Below are positions 1 through 6,850 of a DNA stretch of 16,904 nucleotides, in pieces. Where the stretch lies: assembly GCA_913051905.1 (NCBI GenBank), contig CAJXBY010000042.1:1-16904 (forward strand), read 5' to 3'. The translations under genes and the position numbers were made by a program. This DNA comes from an uncultured Gammaproteobacteria bacterium. Its GTDB lineage: Bacteria; Pseudomonadota; Gammaproteobacteria; Arenicellales; UBA868. Each line of letters opens with the position of its first letter. Positions within the stretch are counted from its first letter, which is position 1. The notes under the pieces were generated by a model. It was not told the DNA's origin. It saw only the letters and a list, made by a program, of their open reading frames with translations, and searched no databases.

Positions 1-78
1 CTAATGGCAACCGACAAGTCAGTGCTGAAATACGTTGAATTGTCAGAGCTCAAATTACACGCGCTAGATCTTTCCTGA
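1..78 (+). CDS. Possible C-terminal tail of an upstream gene
   Basis: Frame 1 is open from the first base to a TGA at 76-78 and would encode the last 25 residues of a protein entering from the left (ending ...LKLHALDLS). The other two forward frames close within 38 bases. I see no recognisable motif, so this may be only a chance open stretch. The ATG at 4-6 would give a 24-residue peptide with no convincing ribosome binding site. Confidence 0.2.
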   Translation, partial: LMATDKSVLKYVELSELKLHALDLS

Positions 79-178
79 TTCTACACTCAAGTCGTTTCCC
101 TGGTTCTATCGTCCTGTGAACTACCTCGTATAAATTGATTTCCGTCTGCCATCGTTCCGATCAGAAGAAAACACTGTT

Positions 179-817
179 GTGCACAGTAAGGTCTTGAAAC
201 TGCTCCTGCCAGTCATTGGAATGGGTCTTGTGATTCTGGCATCGAACACTTTGGTGCAGCATCCGGTCCAGGTCATTTTCTGGAGCGTTGATCTCGCTGG
301 GGTTCTCACCTGGGGCGCGTTCACTTACCCGGTCGCTTTTCTAGTGACTGACACGACCAATCGTGTTTTAGGAATGGGAGCTGCCCGTAAAGTAGTCTAT
401 GTCGGCTTTGTGTTGGGGATAACGCTGACGCTGGGTGCTGCTCTGGGTCTGGCCGGGAGTATTCAGACAGAAGGCACTTCACTATTAGATGCCCTGTTTC
501 TCGACGATAAGGCGTTTGCCCTCTTCCGTATCGGCCTGGCTTCTGGCGCTGCGTTCCTGGTGGCCCAGATGCTGGATATTCGGGTGTTCGACTGGTTGCG
601 CCAGGCCGACTGGTGGAAAGCGCCCGTCGCTTCTTCTTTCACCGGGTCATTGGTCGACACCGTGATCTTTTTCTTTCTTGCCTTTGCCGGTACCGGTGAG
701 CCCTGGGCGAGCTGGGCGATTGGGGACTTCGCTGCAAAGCTTCTGATGATCGCGCTGCTGTTGTACCCTTTCAGGGTCCTGGTCGGGCTGTGCTCTCGGC
801 AACCACCGTCTAGCTGA
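179..817 (+). CDS. yhhQ: YhhQ/VUT-family queuosine precursor transporter
   Basis: An inner-membrane protein of 212 residues with about six hydrophobic segments. It matches the YhhQ (DUF165/VUT) family, which imports 7-deazaguanine precursors of queuosine such as preQ0 and preQ1, and in some bacteria queuine or queuosine. Family features visible are SNTLVQHPV near residue 23, TWGAF then FLVTDTTNRVLG around 44-64 (compare TWGAFSFPFIFLATDLTVRIFG, recalled from E. coli YhhQ), MLDIRVFDWLRQ near 131-142, and SSFTGSLVDTVIFFF near 152-166. The start is GTG at 179: a stop lies at 131-133 and there is no in-frame ATG between. AGAAGA at 163-168 is a distant possible ribosome binding site. The ATG at 221 would cut into the first membrane segment. 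The 3' end overlaps the convergent psuG stop by 8 bp. The substrate here is inferred from family only; the neighbours are nucleoside genes, so a queuosine-like nucleoside is possible. No preQ1 riboswitch is recognisable upstream. Confidence 0.85.
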   Translation: MHSKVLKLLLPVIGMGLVILASNTLVQHPVQVIFWSVDLAGVLTWGAFTYPVAFLVTDTTNRVLGMGAARKVVYVGFVLGITLTLGAALGLAGSIQTEGTSLLDALFLDDKAFALFRIGLASGAAFLVAQMLDIRVFDWLRQADWWKAPVASSFTGSLVDTVIFFFLAFAGTGEPWASWAIGDFAAKLLMIALLLYPFRVLVGLCSRQPPSS

Positions 818-1715
818 GCGTGACAGCGAGGCGACCGGCAATAGAAGCGTTATTGAGGATCAAGGCAGTATTCACAGTCAGTGTAGCGCCTTTGGAAAGC
901 TCGGCGATGCGGTTTAACAGATAAGGTGTTACTGACTTACCGGTGATCCCACTTTCCTGGGACTCTGTCAAGGCAGTCTGTGTCCAGTTTTCCAGGTCGC
1001 AGAGTGCCACGGCAAGTGCTTCCGGTGGGGGAACCGCGAGTACCTCGCCACCCGAAAGGCCGAGCTCGCGACGGGTACGAATGATGTCCGCGGCTTCGCC
1101 TACGGTATCAACGAACTGATGCAGGCTAATACCTGATTGGGCAGAGAAGAACGCCGGCAACTCCTCGGTACCGAATCCCACCACGGGAACCCCAAGGGTC
1201 TCCAGCATTTCGATCGTTGCGGAGAGATCAAGCAGCGATTTGGCTCCCGAGCACACTACGGTGACGGGTGTTTGGGCGAGTTCTTGAAGGTCGGCGGAGA
1301 CATCCAGGGTACGGTTCCAGCCACGGTGAACCCCGCCTATACCACCCGTTGCAAAGACTGAGATGCCGGCTTTACGCGCGCAGATCATGGTTGCCGCAAC
1401 TGTCGTCCCACCGGTGAGTCCCTTGGCACAGGCAGTGGCAAGGTCGTGCCGGCTCAGCTTACGGGTTGTATCGTCCTGGCTGATACGCTCGAGCTCAGTC
1501 TCTTCGAGACCGATCCTGATCTGACCGTCAATCACCGCGATAGTGGCGGGGGTCGCGCCTTGCGCGCGAATCTGATCTTGGGCGTCTCTCGCGCAGGAGA
1601 GGTTCTCGGGAAAGGGCAGTCCGTGGGTGATCAGGGTGCTCTCGAGGGCGACCACGGGTTGATTATCGGCGAGTGCCGCTTCAACTCCGGAGGAGAGAGC
1701 AATCAGTTCAGTCAT
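810..1715 (-). CDS. psuG: Pseudouridine-5'-phosphate glycosidase PsuG
   Basis: Cytosolic enzyme that breaks the C-C glycosidic bond of pseudouridine 5'-phosphate to give uracil and ribose-5-phosphate. The 301-residue product has the usual family length. Visible family motifs are VALESTLITHG (catalytic-type Glu25), KLSRHDL at 86-92, GGTTVAATM at 102-110, FATGGIGGVHRG at 121-132, DVSADL at 138-143 (metal-ligand Asp142), and CSGAKSLLD with Lys159, equivalent to the Schiff-base lysine of the E. coli enzyme. The C-terminal TPYLL, GATLTVN and LILNNA blocks are also typical. The ATG at 1715-1713 overlaps the psuK 3' end by 8 nt. No Shine-Dalgarno sequence precedes it, so translational coupling to psuK is likely. 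Its product uracil would need a phosphoribosyltransferase or export, and neither is in the window. Confidence 0.97.
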   Translation of the reverse strand: MTELIALSSGVEAALADNQPVVALESTLITHGLPFPENLSCARDAQDQIRAQGATPATIAVIDGQIRIGLEETELERISQDDTTRKLSRHDLATACAKGLTGGTTVAATMICARKAGISVFATGGIGGVHRGWNRTLDVSADLQELAQTPVTVVCSGAKSLLDLSATIEMLETLGVPVVGFGTEELPAFFSAQSGISLHQFVDTVGEAADIIRTRRELGLSGGEVLAVPPPEALAVALCDLENWTQTALTESQESGITGKSVTPYLLNRIAELSKGATLTVNTALILNNASIAGRLAVTLS

Positions 1716-2640
1716 CGATCAGTTTTGCGGTCTGTTCCAGAGCGTGCCATGATAGCGCGGTTCGGGAGGGACCCGGTTGAGCTGCAATAATGCCAGCAGA
1801 GAGGCCCCAACGGGCAGCGGTTCGCAGACTGTGATCCTGTTCCAACGCGGCAATGGTCGCCGCCGCCAGCGCGTCTCCCGCACCGGAGAGATTTCCGGTC
1901 TCTGCGGTGGGTGCGGTGAGACTGCCGCACCCACCGCAGTCTGCCCAGGCGACACCTTGTGCACCGGCTGTGATCACCACCTGCTTGAGTCCTCGGTCTC
2001 TTAGACACTGTGCCTGCTGTAGCGCGTGCCGAAGCCCGCCGGACTCACGGCCACTGAGCACGGCCGCTTCGCAGGTGTTCAGAAAGAGTGTGTTCAGCCG
2101 CGTCAGGACCCCACCGAGCCGATGTGACTTAGCCGGTGACGTAGCCACCGCGTAGAGTCGGGATGAATCGAGCAGCATCGCCAGAGATTCCAGTGCCGGA
2201 CCCGAAAGATTGGAATCCACGCACCATGCATCCCAGGATTGGAGCTGCGCTTCATATTTCTGCCAGTATTCGGCGCTGAGCCGGTCGTAAATGGCCATAT
2301 CGGCCAGTCCAATCACAAGTTCTCCGTTGAGATCCAGAACGGCGGTGTAGCTTCCCGTGGGAGCTTCGCTGTCGAACTCCAGAGCAACCGGTTGGATGTC
2401 GTTGGATTCAAGGTGATCATACAGAGATTTACCATTTTTATCCCGACCTACCCGGCTGGTAAGACCCACATCGCTTCCGAGTCTCGACAGGGCAGTGGCG
2501 ACATTGAAAGCGACCCCACCCGGGATACCGGTTGTACAAACCGGATTTGATTCCCCTGAAACGAGCTTGTCCTGGCAACGCAAAATCGTATCCCAATGTA
2601 GTCCACCCAGACACAGGATTCGTGACTGTCTACAAGTCAT
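1708..2640 (-). CDS. psuK: Pseudouridine kinase PsuK (PfkB family)
   Basis: A 310-residue PfkB-fold sugar kinase that should phosphorylate pseudouridine at the 5' position with ATP, feeding PsuG. The N-terminal half has GGLHWD at 12-17 and the PfkB substrate-side block PGGVAFNVATALSRLG at about 40-55. The C-terminal half has the ATP-side GAGDALAAA block beginning at 253, with catalytic-type Asp256. The residues just before GAGD read GNLS instead of the common DTT or NVT. Assignment to pseudouridine rather than another nucleoside or sugar rests mainly on the overlapping psuG downstream, the same order as E. coli psuK-psuG. The start is ATG at 2640-2638 with an AAGAAG-like sequence about 7 nt upstream. 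The promoter should lie in the divergent 2641-2772 interval. Confidence 0.92.
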   Translation of the reverse strand: MTCRQSRILCLGGLHWDTILRCQDKLVSGESNPVCTTGIPGGVAFNVATALSRLGSDVGLTSRVGRDKNGKSLYDHLESNDIQPVALEFDSEAPTGSYTAVLDLNGELVIGLADMAIYDRLSAEYWQKYEAQLQSWDAWCVDSNLSGPALESLAMLLDSSRLYAVATSPAKSHRLGGVLTRLNTLFLNTCEAAVLSGRESGGLRHALQQAQCLRDRGLKQVVITAGAQGVAWADCGGCGSLTAPTAETGNLSGAGDALAAATIAALEQDHSLRTAARWGLSAGIIAAQPGPSRTALSWHALEQTAKLIDD

Positions 2641-2698
2641 GATGGGCTTCTTGGATAAATTGCCAAGGCTTAGTGCGTCTGCGAGGACTCGTATTGGT

Positions 2699-2723
2699 TA
2701 AACTGAAGGCGTATTGCAGTTTA
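2699..2723. promoter_or_regulatory. Inverted repeat TAAACTG-N11-CAGTTTA, candidate operator
   Basis: A perfect 7-bp inverted repeat: TAAACTG at 2699-2705 and CAGTTTA at 2717-2723, with an 11-nt spacer. It lies in the 132-nt region between divergently transcribed psuK and the exonuclease gene, where both promoters must sit. The symmetric arms and centre-to-centre spacing suit a dimeric repressor. No gene for one is in the window, so the role is inferred. I found no well-spaced sigma-70 boxes on either strand here. Confidence 0.35.
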
Positions 2724-2772
2724 TCGACAATAAAGCCGAGCTCATAGTTACTCAAACGGTGAAAAAGGTAAG

Positions 2773-3396
2773 GTGAGAGAAGGCAGTTCAATTCGGCTGG
2801 GTGATCTGGGCCGGTACCGTTATGTGTTGTGTCTAGATGCGGAGTTTACGTGCTGGGAAAACAGTCTACGCGACGGTTGGTCGGACCCCAAATACCCCCC
2901 GGAGATCTTGCAGATTGGATTAGTCGGGTACGACAACATCACCGGGGAAACGATTTCCGAGTATGTGTCATTCGTCCGCCCAGTATTGAATCCTGTGCTT
3001 TCCGACTACTGCAAAAATCTATTGAGGCTGTCTCAACAGACCATCGATCGAGCACCTGGGCTTTCATTGGTGCTGGCGGAGATCGAAAACCATCTCCTGG
3101 GTTATAGTTTGGAGAGTTGTTGTTTGTGCTCATTTGGACCGGATTTGATTCAAATTGCTGAGGACACCGCTAGGCAGGGGCTACCGGATCCTTTCGGTCA
3201 ATTCCGGTGGCTGAATCTAAGAATGGAAGCTAGCCGTTTGTTAAATAGAGCTATGGAGTTGTCAGAACGTACTGACATCCGATCAGAATTGGGATTGACA
3301 GAATCACTCCACCGGCATGATGCGCTTGATGATGCGAGGGATGTTAAGCTGCTTCTGGACGCGCTTAATCGAGTGTATCGGCACCGTGAGTCGTGA
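2773..3396 (+). CDS. DEDDh 3'-5' exonuclease, KapD/ERI-1-like
   Basis: A 207-residue protein with the RNase T/DnaQ-type exonuclease fold. The DEDDh metal-binding residues are visible: Asp22 and Glu24 in CLDAEFTCW, Asp124 in CSFGPDLIQ, and His182 with Asp187 in HRHDALDDARD. PEILQIGLV at 43-51 and LSDYCKNLLRLSQQTIDRA at about 76-94 resemble the KapD/ERI-1 branch (LS.FC..LTGI.Q..VD.A), whose members trim RNA 3' ends. In DnaQ-type relatives of polymerase III the other domains are larger. The start is GTG at 2773, with AAAGG 4 nt upstream; GTG at 2824 is a poorer choice because it would place the first Asp too near the end. It is transcribed divergently from psuK. A role in releasing nucleotides from RNA is possible from context but unproven. 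Confidence 0.8.
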   Translation: MREGSSIRLGDLGRYRYVLCLDAEFTCWENSLRDGWSDPKYPPEILQIGLVGYDNITGETISEYVSFVRPVLNPVLSDYCKNLLRLSQQTIDRAPGLSLVLAEIENHLLGYSLESCCLCSFGPDLIQIAEDTARQGLPDPFGQFRWLNLRMEASRLLNRAMELSERTDIRSELGLTESLHRHDALDDARDVKLLLDALNRVYRHRES

Positions 3397-3468
3397 TGGT
3401 AAAAACGGGAGTCTGACGGCTTTTGTGCAGGCTGTCTTGAATTGCTGGCGTTACACTTTTGTGCTCAG

Positions 3469-3500
3469 TTGACTGTGGTTCGTCCGTTAGTGAAGATTAA
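3469..3500 (+). promoter_or_regulatory. Possible promoter upstream of the nucleoside hydrolase gene
   Basis: TTGACT at 3469-3474 matches the sigma-70 -35 box at five of six positions. The best downstream -10 candidates, GAAGAT at 3492-3497 (17-bp spacing) and GATTAA at 3495-3500 (20-bp spacing), are weak, so an activator may be needed or the match may be chance. It lies in the only sizeable gap before the hydrolase-ribokinase pair. Confidence 0.25.
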
Positions 3501-3539
3501 AAAACACATCGAGAAGACGGTCAATTGATGAGGTCAGTC

Positions 3540-4493
3540 ATGGAGAGACGAAAAATCATCCTGGACTGTGATCCGGGGCATGATGATGCGGTAGCAATCC
3601 TGCTGGCACTGGCGTCTCCTGAGGAGCTCGAACTCTTGGGGATCACCTGCGTTGCCGGCAACGTTCCGCTGAACCTGACGCGGATGAATGCCTTACGCAT
3701 TTGTGAACTCGCAGAGCGGAATGAGGTTCCGATCTATTCTGGCTGTGAGCGGCCCATGGTCCGTACACTGGTCACGGCCGAAGCCGTACACGGTCAGTCA
3801 GGTCTGGACCTGCCGGATGGATCAACGCTGCCCGACCCGGACAAGGCGCTGGAAGCGGAGCATGCGGTTGACTTTATGATTGAGACCCTGATGTCGGAAC
3901 CGTCGGGCTCGGTCACGTTGTGCCCGATGGGACCATTGACCAACGTTGCTGTCGCTATGGTCCGCGCACCGGAGATTGTGCCAAGAATTGCCGAGATCGT
4001 GCTGATGGGCGGTGCCGCGATCAACCCAGGCAACGTGACGCCTGCAGCCGAGTTCAACATCTATGTTGATCCGCACGCAGCAGATGTGGTCTTCAGGTCT
4101 GGGGTACCGCTGGTGATGATGGGTCTGGACGTGACACACCAGGTGCTGGTGACTCCATCGCGCAAAGAAGCGATCCGGGAAACCGGTGGGCGGGTCTCCA
4201 ATGCTGTCGCCGATCTGCTGACGTTTTACTGCAGCTACGACCTGGCCAAATACGGAATGGAAGGTGGACCACTGCACGATCCCTGTGTGATTGCCCACCT
4301 GATCGACCCGACCCTCTTCACTCTCAAGCACGTGCATGTGGCCGTGGAAACGTCCTCCGAGCTGACTCTGGGCCAGACCGTGGCTGACTGGTGGACTGTC
4401 ACCGATCAGACACCGAACTGCCACGTTGCAGATCAGGTGGAAGATGATCGATTTTTCACACTGCTCAACGAACGCCTTGCCCGATTGCCGTGA
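3540..4493 (+). CDS. Ribonucleoside hydrolase, RihB/IUNH family
   Basis: A 317-residue inosine-uridine nucleoside hydrolase that should hydrolyse ribonucleosides to base plus ribose. The N-terminal calcium-site motif DCDPGHDDA supplies Asp9, Asp11, Asp15 and Asp16. VHGQSGLD near 84-91 carries the active-site His of group I enzymes. AEFNIYVDPHAA supplies the ribose-binding Glu and Asn. GGPLHDPC supplies the second His and the C-terminal metal-binding Asp. The pattern is close to E. coli RihB as I recall it (MEKRKIILDCDPGHDDA). That similarity supports ATG at 3540 as the start, with GAGG at 3530-3533 6 nt upstream, over the in-frame TTG at 3525 or ATG at 3528. The stop overlaps the ribokinase GTG by 4 nt, so the released ribose would be phosphorylated at once. 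Substrate preference cannot be read from sequence alone. Confidence 0.92.
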   Translation: MERRKIILDCDPGHDDAVAILLALASPEELELLGITCVAGNVPLNLTRMNALRICELAERNEVPIYSGCERPMVRTLVTAEAVHGQSGLDLPDGSTLPDPDKALEAEHAVDFMIETLMSEPSGSVTLCPMGPLTNVAVAMVRAPEIVPRIAEIVLMGGAAINPGNVTPAAEFNIYVDPHAADVVFRSGVPLVMMGLDVTHQVLVTPSRKEAIRETGGRVSNAVADLLTFYCSYDLAKYGMEGGPLHDPCVIAHLIDPTLFTLKHVHVAVETSSELTLGQTVADWWTVTDQTPNCHVADQVEDDRFFTLLNERLARLP

Positions 4494-5401
4494 GTGTAAT
4501 TGTCTTTGGATCCGCCAACGTGGATCTGGTGATGCCGGTTCTGGCTTTACCGGTTCCCGGCCAGACGGTGCTCACGGAGAGCTACCTGGCGGTTCCCGGG
4601 GGTAAAGGTGCCAACCAAGCGCTTGCTACACGGCGCGCAGGCGCTGAAGTGAATTTTGTCGGTGCGGTGGGAGACGATCCCCATGGTGAGTCAGCGCTGT
4701 CACTCCTGCAGGCCGAGGGAGTCGGTCTTGATGCGGTCAGAAAGGCTGACCGGCCGACGGGCTGTGCTGTCGTTATGGTTAATCCGACCGGTGAAAACTC
4801 CATTGTGGTCGCAAGTGGTGCCAATCAAAGTGTTGCGGCCAGCCAGGTCAGCGATACTTTACTGGACCAAGCTGATCTCTTGGTATTACAACAGGAGATT
4901 CCGGTGGAAGAGAACCTCCAGCTTGCTCTCCGCGCGACGAGAAAAGATCTTCAAGTCGTCTACAACCTGGCACCGGCGACGGACGTACCGGGGGAGCTCT
5001 TGGAGGCAGTCGATATGTTGGTGGTCAACGAAGTTGAAGCGGCATTCCTGGCGGGGGGTGATTCTGACCAAGACATGGCCGTGCTGGCCGAGGCCCTGGC
5101 AGGTGAACACGGTTTCAGCGTAATCATTACTCTGGGGTCAGACGGTGTGTTCGTTGCGCCCGGAGAAGGCGCCGGGAGTTTTTCTGTCGGTGCACCGGTT
5201 GTGCGTGTGACCGACACGACCGGAGCTGGAGACACCTTCACAGGCTATCTGGCAGCCCGTTTGGCCCAGGGCGATCTGGAACTGAAAAAGTGTATTTTGG
5301 AGGCCACCTGTGCTGCCTCACTTGCCTGTACCAAAACCGGCGCCCAGTCGGGAATCCCTTACGCGAGTGAGGTCGCTCGAAGCGCTTCGGTTGACATCTG
5401 A
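4490..5401 (+). CDS. rbsK: Ribokinase RbsK (PfkB family)
   Basis: A 303-residue cytosolic sugar kinase converting ribose plus ATP to ribose-5-phosphate. VFGSANVDLV supplies Asn10 and Asp12. The ribose-binding PGGKGANQA block is at 36-44 (Gly37, Gly38, Lys39, Asn42). DRPTGCAVVMV near residue 86 is the usual sheet contacting the sugar. DTTGAGDTFTG at 242-252 carries catalytic Asp248. These are ribokinase-type rather than adenosine-kinase-type signatures. The gene starts with GTG inside GTGA, overlapping the nucleoside hydrolase stop by 4 nt, a typical translational-coupling junction. The pairing indicates that ribose from nucleoside hydrolysis is the intended substrate, although deoxyribose or another pentose cannot be excluded. 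Confidence 0.93.
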   Translation: MSVIVFGSANVDLVMPVLALPVPGQTVLTESYLAVPGGKGANQALATRRAGAEVNFVGAVGDDPHGESALSLLQAEGVGLDAVRKADRPTGCAVVMVNPTGENSIVVASGANQSVAASQVSDTLLDQADLLVLQQEIPVEENLQLALRATRKDLQVVYNLAPATDVPGELLEAVDMLVVNEVEAAFLAGGDSDQDMAVLAEALAGEHGFSVIITLGSDGVFVAPGEGAGSFSVGAPVVRVTDTTGAGDTFTGYLAARLAQGDLELKKCILEATCAASLACTKTGAQSGIPYASEVARSASVDI

Positions 5402-5408
5402 TACCCGG

Positions 5409-5439
5409 CGGGTCAGCACCGGACCGCACGGTTGACCCG
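5409..5439 (+). other. Stem-loop in the gap between ribokinase and binding-protein genes
   Basis: CGGGTCA (5409-5415) pairs with TGACCCG (5433-5439), and inside it ACCG (5418-5421) pairs with CGGT (5429-5432), with a two-base bulge and a 7-nt loop. It lies just after the rbsK stop. No T-run follows, so it is not a classical intrinsic terminator. It could be an mRNA-processing or stability element or an operator for the binding-protein gene. A second small hairpin, CAGCC-TATG-GGCTG, is at 5473-5486. Confidence 0.4.
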
Positions 5440-5530
5440 ACCTTGGTGGGAAGGTACTCTCATTCGGGTCTTCAGCCTATGGGCTGCCAAGAGCACGGGC
5501 TGGAGGGTTTTGAGTTAAATATCCGATTAA

Positions 5531-5536
5531 AGGAGG
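5531..5536 (+). promoter_or_regulatory. Consensus Shine-Dalgarno for the binding-protein gene
   Basis: AGGAGG lies 7 nt before the ATG at 5544. It is one of the few perfect ribosome binding sites in the window, fitting the high translation expected for a periplasmic binding protein. Confidence 0.85.
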
Positions 5537-5543
5537 GTGTTCG

Positions 5544-6728
5544 ATGAGATTCTTTCGTATTCAACTGGTGGCGCTTCTGGTTGCTGCATTCGGGTTGATC
5601 GTAGGCCCGCTGAGCAGTACGGCGATAGCCGCCGGGAAGGTTGCCCTGGTGCTTGATGTAGGGGGTCGAGGTGACCTTTCATTTAATGATATGGGTTTTA
5701 AAGGTGCTGACGAGGCGGTTGCGAAGTTCGGCGTGGAACTGGTCGAGATCCAGAGCAACTCAGCTGCCGATTATTTGCCAAACCTGCAGAATGCAGCCCG
5801 CAGCGGGGAGTTCGATGTCATTGTCGCTGTTGGATTTCTGCTGGCTGATGCCATGGCGGAAGTTACCGATCAGTTTCCGGATCAGAAATTTGCCATCATT
5901 GATGTGACCTGGCTGGGCAAGCCCAACCTGATGGAGATTGGCTACGAGGAGAACAAAGGTTCCGCCATAGTGGGAGCGCTCTCTTCAATGGTGGCGGCTC
6001 ATTATGGTTATGACAAGATCGGTGTCGTGCTCGGAATAGAGATTCCGGTCCTGTATAAGTTTGAAGCCGGTTACCGCTACGGCATGCACTGGGGAAATGC
6101 CAAGTACGCCGAGAAAACAGGTAAGCAAGCCAACGTGGGTCTTCTGTGGACTTATACGGGCACATTTAGCGACATCGCTAAAGGCAAGGCCGCAACCGAA
6201 GCGATGCTAGCGCAGGGCGCGGGCCTGATCTACAACGTGGCTGGACCCCTTGGCATCGGTGATCTTGAGGCCATTACTGAGCACCTTGAAGCCAAGGGTA
6301 AATCCGCAGGCCCGCCCTTCATGATCGGTGTCGATGCCAACCAGGATTACCTAGGGGACGGTCATCGGGTGCTCGCCAGCATGATGAAGCGGGTCGATTT
6401 CGGCGTTTACAGCGCAATCGAAGCGGCGGTTAACGGGTCCTTCAAGGGCGGTGTCCAGATTCTGGGTCCGCATAATGGTGGTATTGCCATGTCGGGCAAA
6501 CAGGATCTGGCAGACTTCATCCAGTTCGGCATCAAGGGGGGTGCGATCAGTGCGTCCGACAGCAGCCAGATTACCAGTAACTGGGTGGCGATGCGTAACG
6601 ATATCCCGGGCTGGATCTGGGATGCGGTTGCAGACCTTCAGGCGCAAATCAGTGACGGAACGGCTGAAGTGCCTTGCGGCTGGTGTCCCGATACCATTGG
6701 TGATATCCGCGCCAAGTATCCGGACTGA
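5544..6728 (+). CDS. BMP-family periplasmic nucleoside-binding protein of an ABC importer
   Basis: Substrate-binding protein of the basic-membrane-protein (BMP/PnrA) family, whose characterised members bind nucleosides. A signal peptide spans about residues 1-30 (hydrophobic core followed by STAIAA before GKVALVLD). There is no lipobox cysteine, so a soluble periplasmic protein is expected, unlike the lipoproteins of spirochaetes and Gram-positives. The mature part begins with the family block GRGDLSFNDMGFKGADEA and contains FDVIVAVGFLLADA, GSAIVGALSSMVA and FMIGVDANQDYL, all BMP-typical positions around the ligand cleft. At 394 residues it is somewhat long for the family. The C-terminal tail contains CGWC at 378-381, and those are the only cysteines in the protein. 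The two permease genes follow after a strong hairpin. The nucleoside substrate is inferred from family plus surrounding catabolic genes. Confidence 0.93.
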   Translation: MRFFRIQLVALLVAAFGLIVGPLSSTAIAAGKVALVLDVGGRGDLSFNDMGFKGADEAVAKFGVELVEIQSNSAADYLPNLQNAARSGEFDVIVAVGFLLADAMAEVTDQFPDQKFAIIDVTWLGKPNLMEIGYEENKGSAIVGALSSMVAAHYGYDKIGVVLGIEIPVLYKFEAGYRYGMHWGNAKYAEKTGKQANVGLLWTYTGTFSDIAKGKAATEAMLAQGAGLIYNVAGPLGIGDLEAITEHLEAKGKSAGPPFMIGVDANQDYLGDGHRVLASMMKRVDFGVYSAIEAAVNGSFKGGVQILGPHNGGIAMSGKQDLADFIQFGIKGGAISASDSSQITSNWVAMRNDIPGWIWDAVADLQAQISDGTAEVPCGWCPDTIGDIRAKYPD

Positions 6729-6741
6729 CACCACTCTTTGA

Positions 6742-6753
6742 GCAGGTACCTGC
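6742..6753. repeat. Perfect 12-bp palindrome GCAGGTACCTGC
   Basis: GCAGGTACCTGC reads identically on both strands. It lies 13 nt after the binding-protein stop and directly abuts the stem of the following hairpin. It may be an operator half of a composite site, part of the terminator structure, or chance. Confidence 0.4.
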
Positions 6754-6788
6754 AATGGGGGAGAGGACGATTGTTTCTCTCCCCCATT
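6754..6788 (+). terminator. Strong intercistronic hairpin after the binding-protein gene
   Basis: AATGGGGGAGAG at 6754-6765 pairs perfectly over 12 bp with CTCTCCCCCATT at 6777-6788, leaving an 11-nt loop. It is followed by TGTTTGTG, a broken T-run. This is either a leaky intrinsic terminator or a 3'-end stabilising hairpin. Either would give more binding-protein mRNA than permease mRNA, the usual stoichiometry need in ABC importers. Confidence 0.75.
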
Positions 6789-6850
6789 TGTTTGTGCGGA
6801 CCGCAAGCCTGCGATCTGAAATAATAGTCTTCGTTCCAAACGGTTAAAGA

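Noticed and set aside
79..178. preQ1 riboswitch before the YhhQ-type transporter
   Set aside because: I could not find the expected short pseudoknot stem with a tail pairing near the start, nor a convincing promoter.
3822..4424. Minus-strand open frame (200 codons) opposite the nucleoside hydrolase
   Set aside because: It is antisense to a clear IUNH gene, is His/Arg-rich without domain features, and has no ribosome binding site or context.
5440..5530. Purine riboswitch before the binding-protein gene
   Set aside because: The conserved loop and junction bases of the purine aptamer are not present; only two simple hairpins are seen in the gap.
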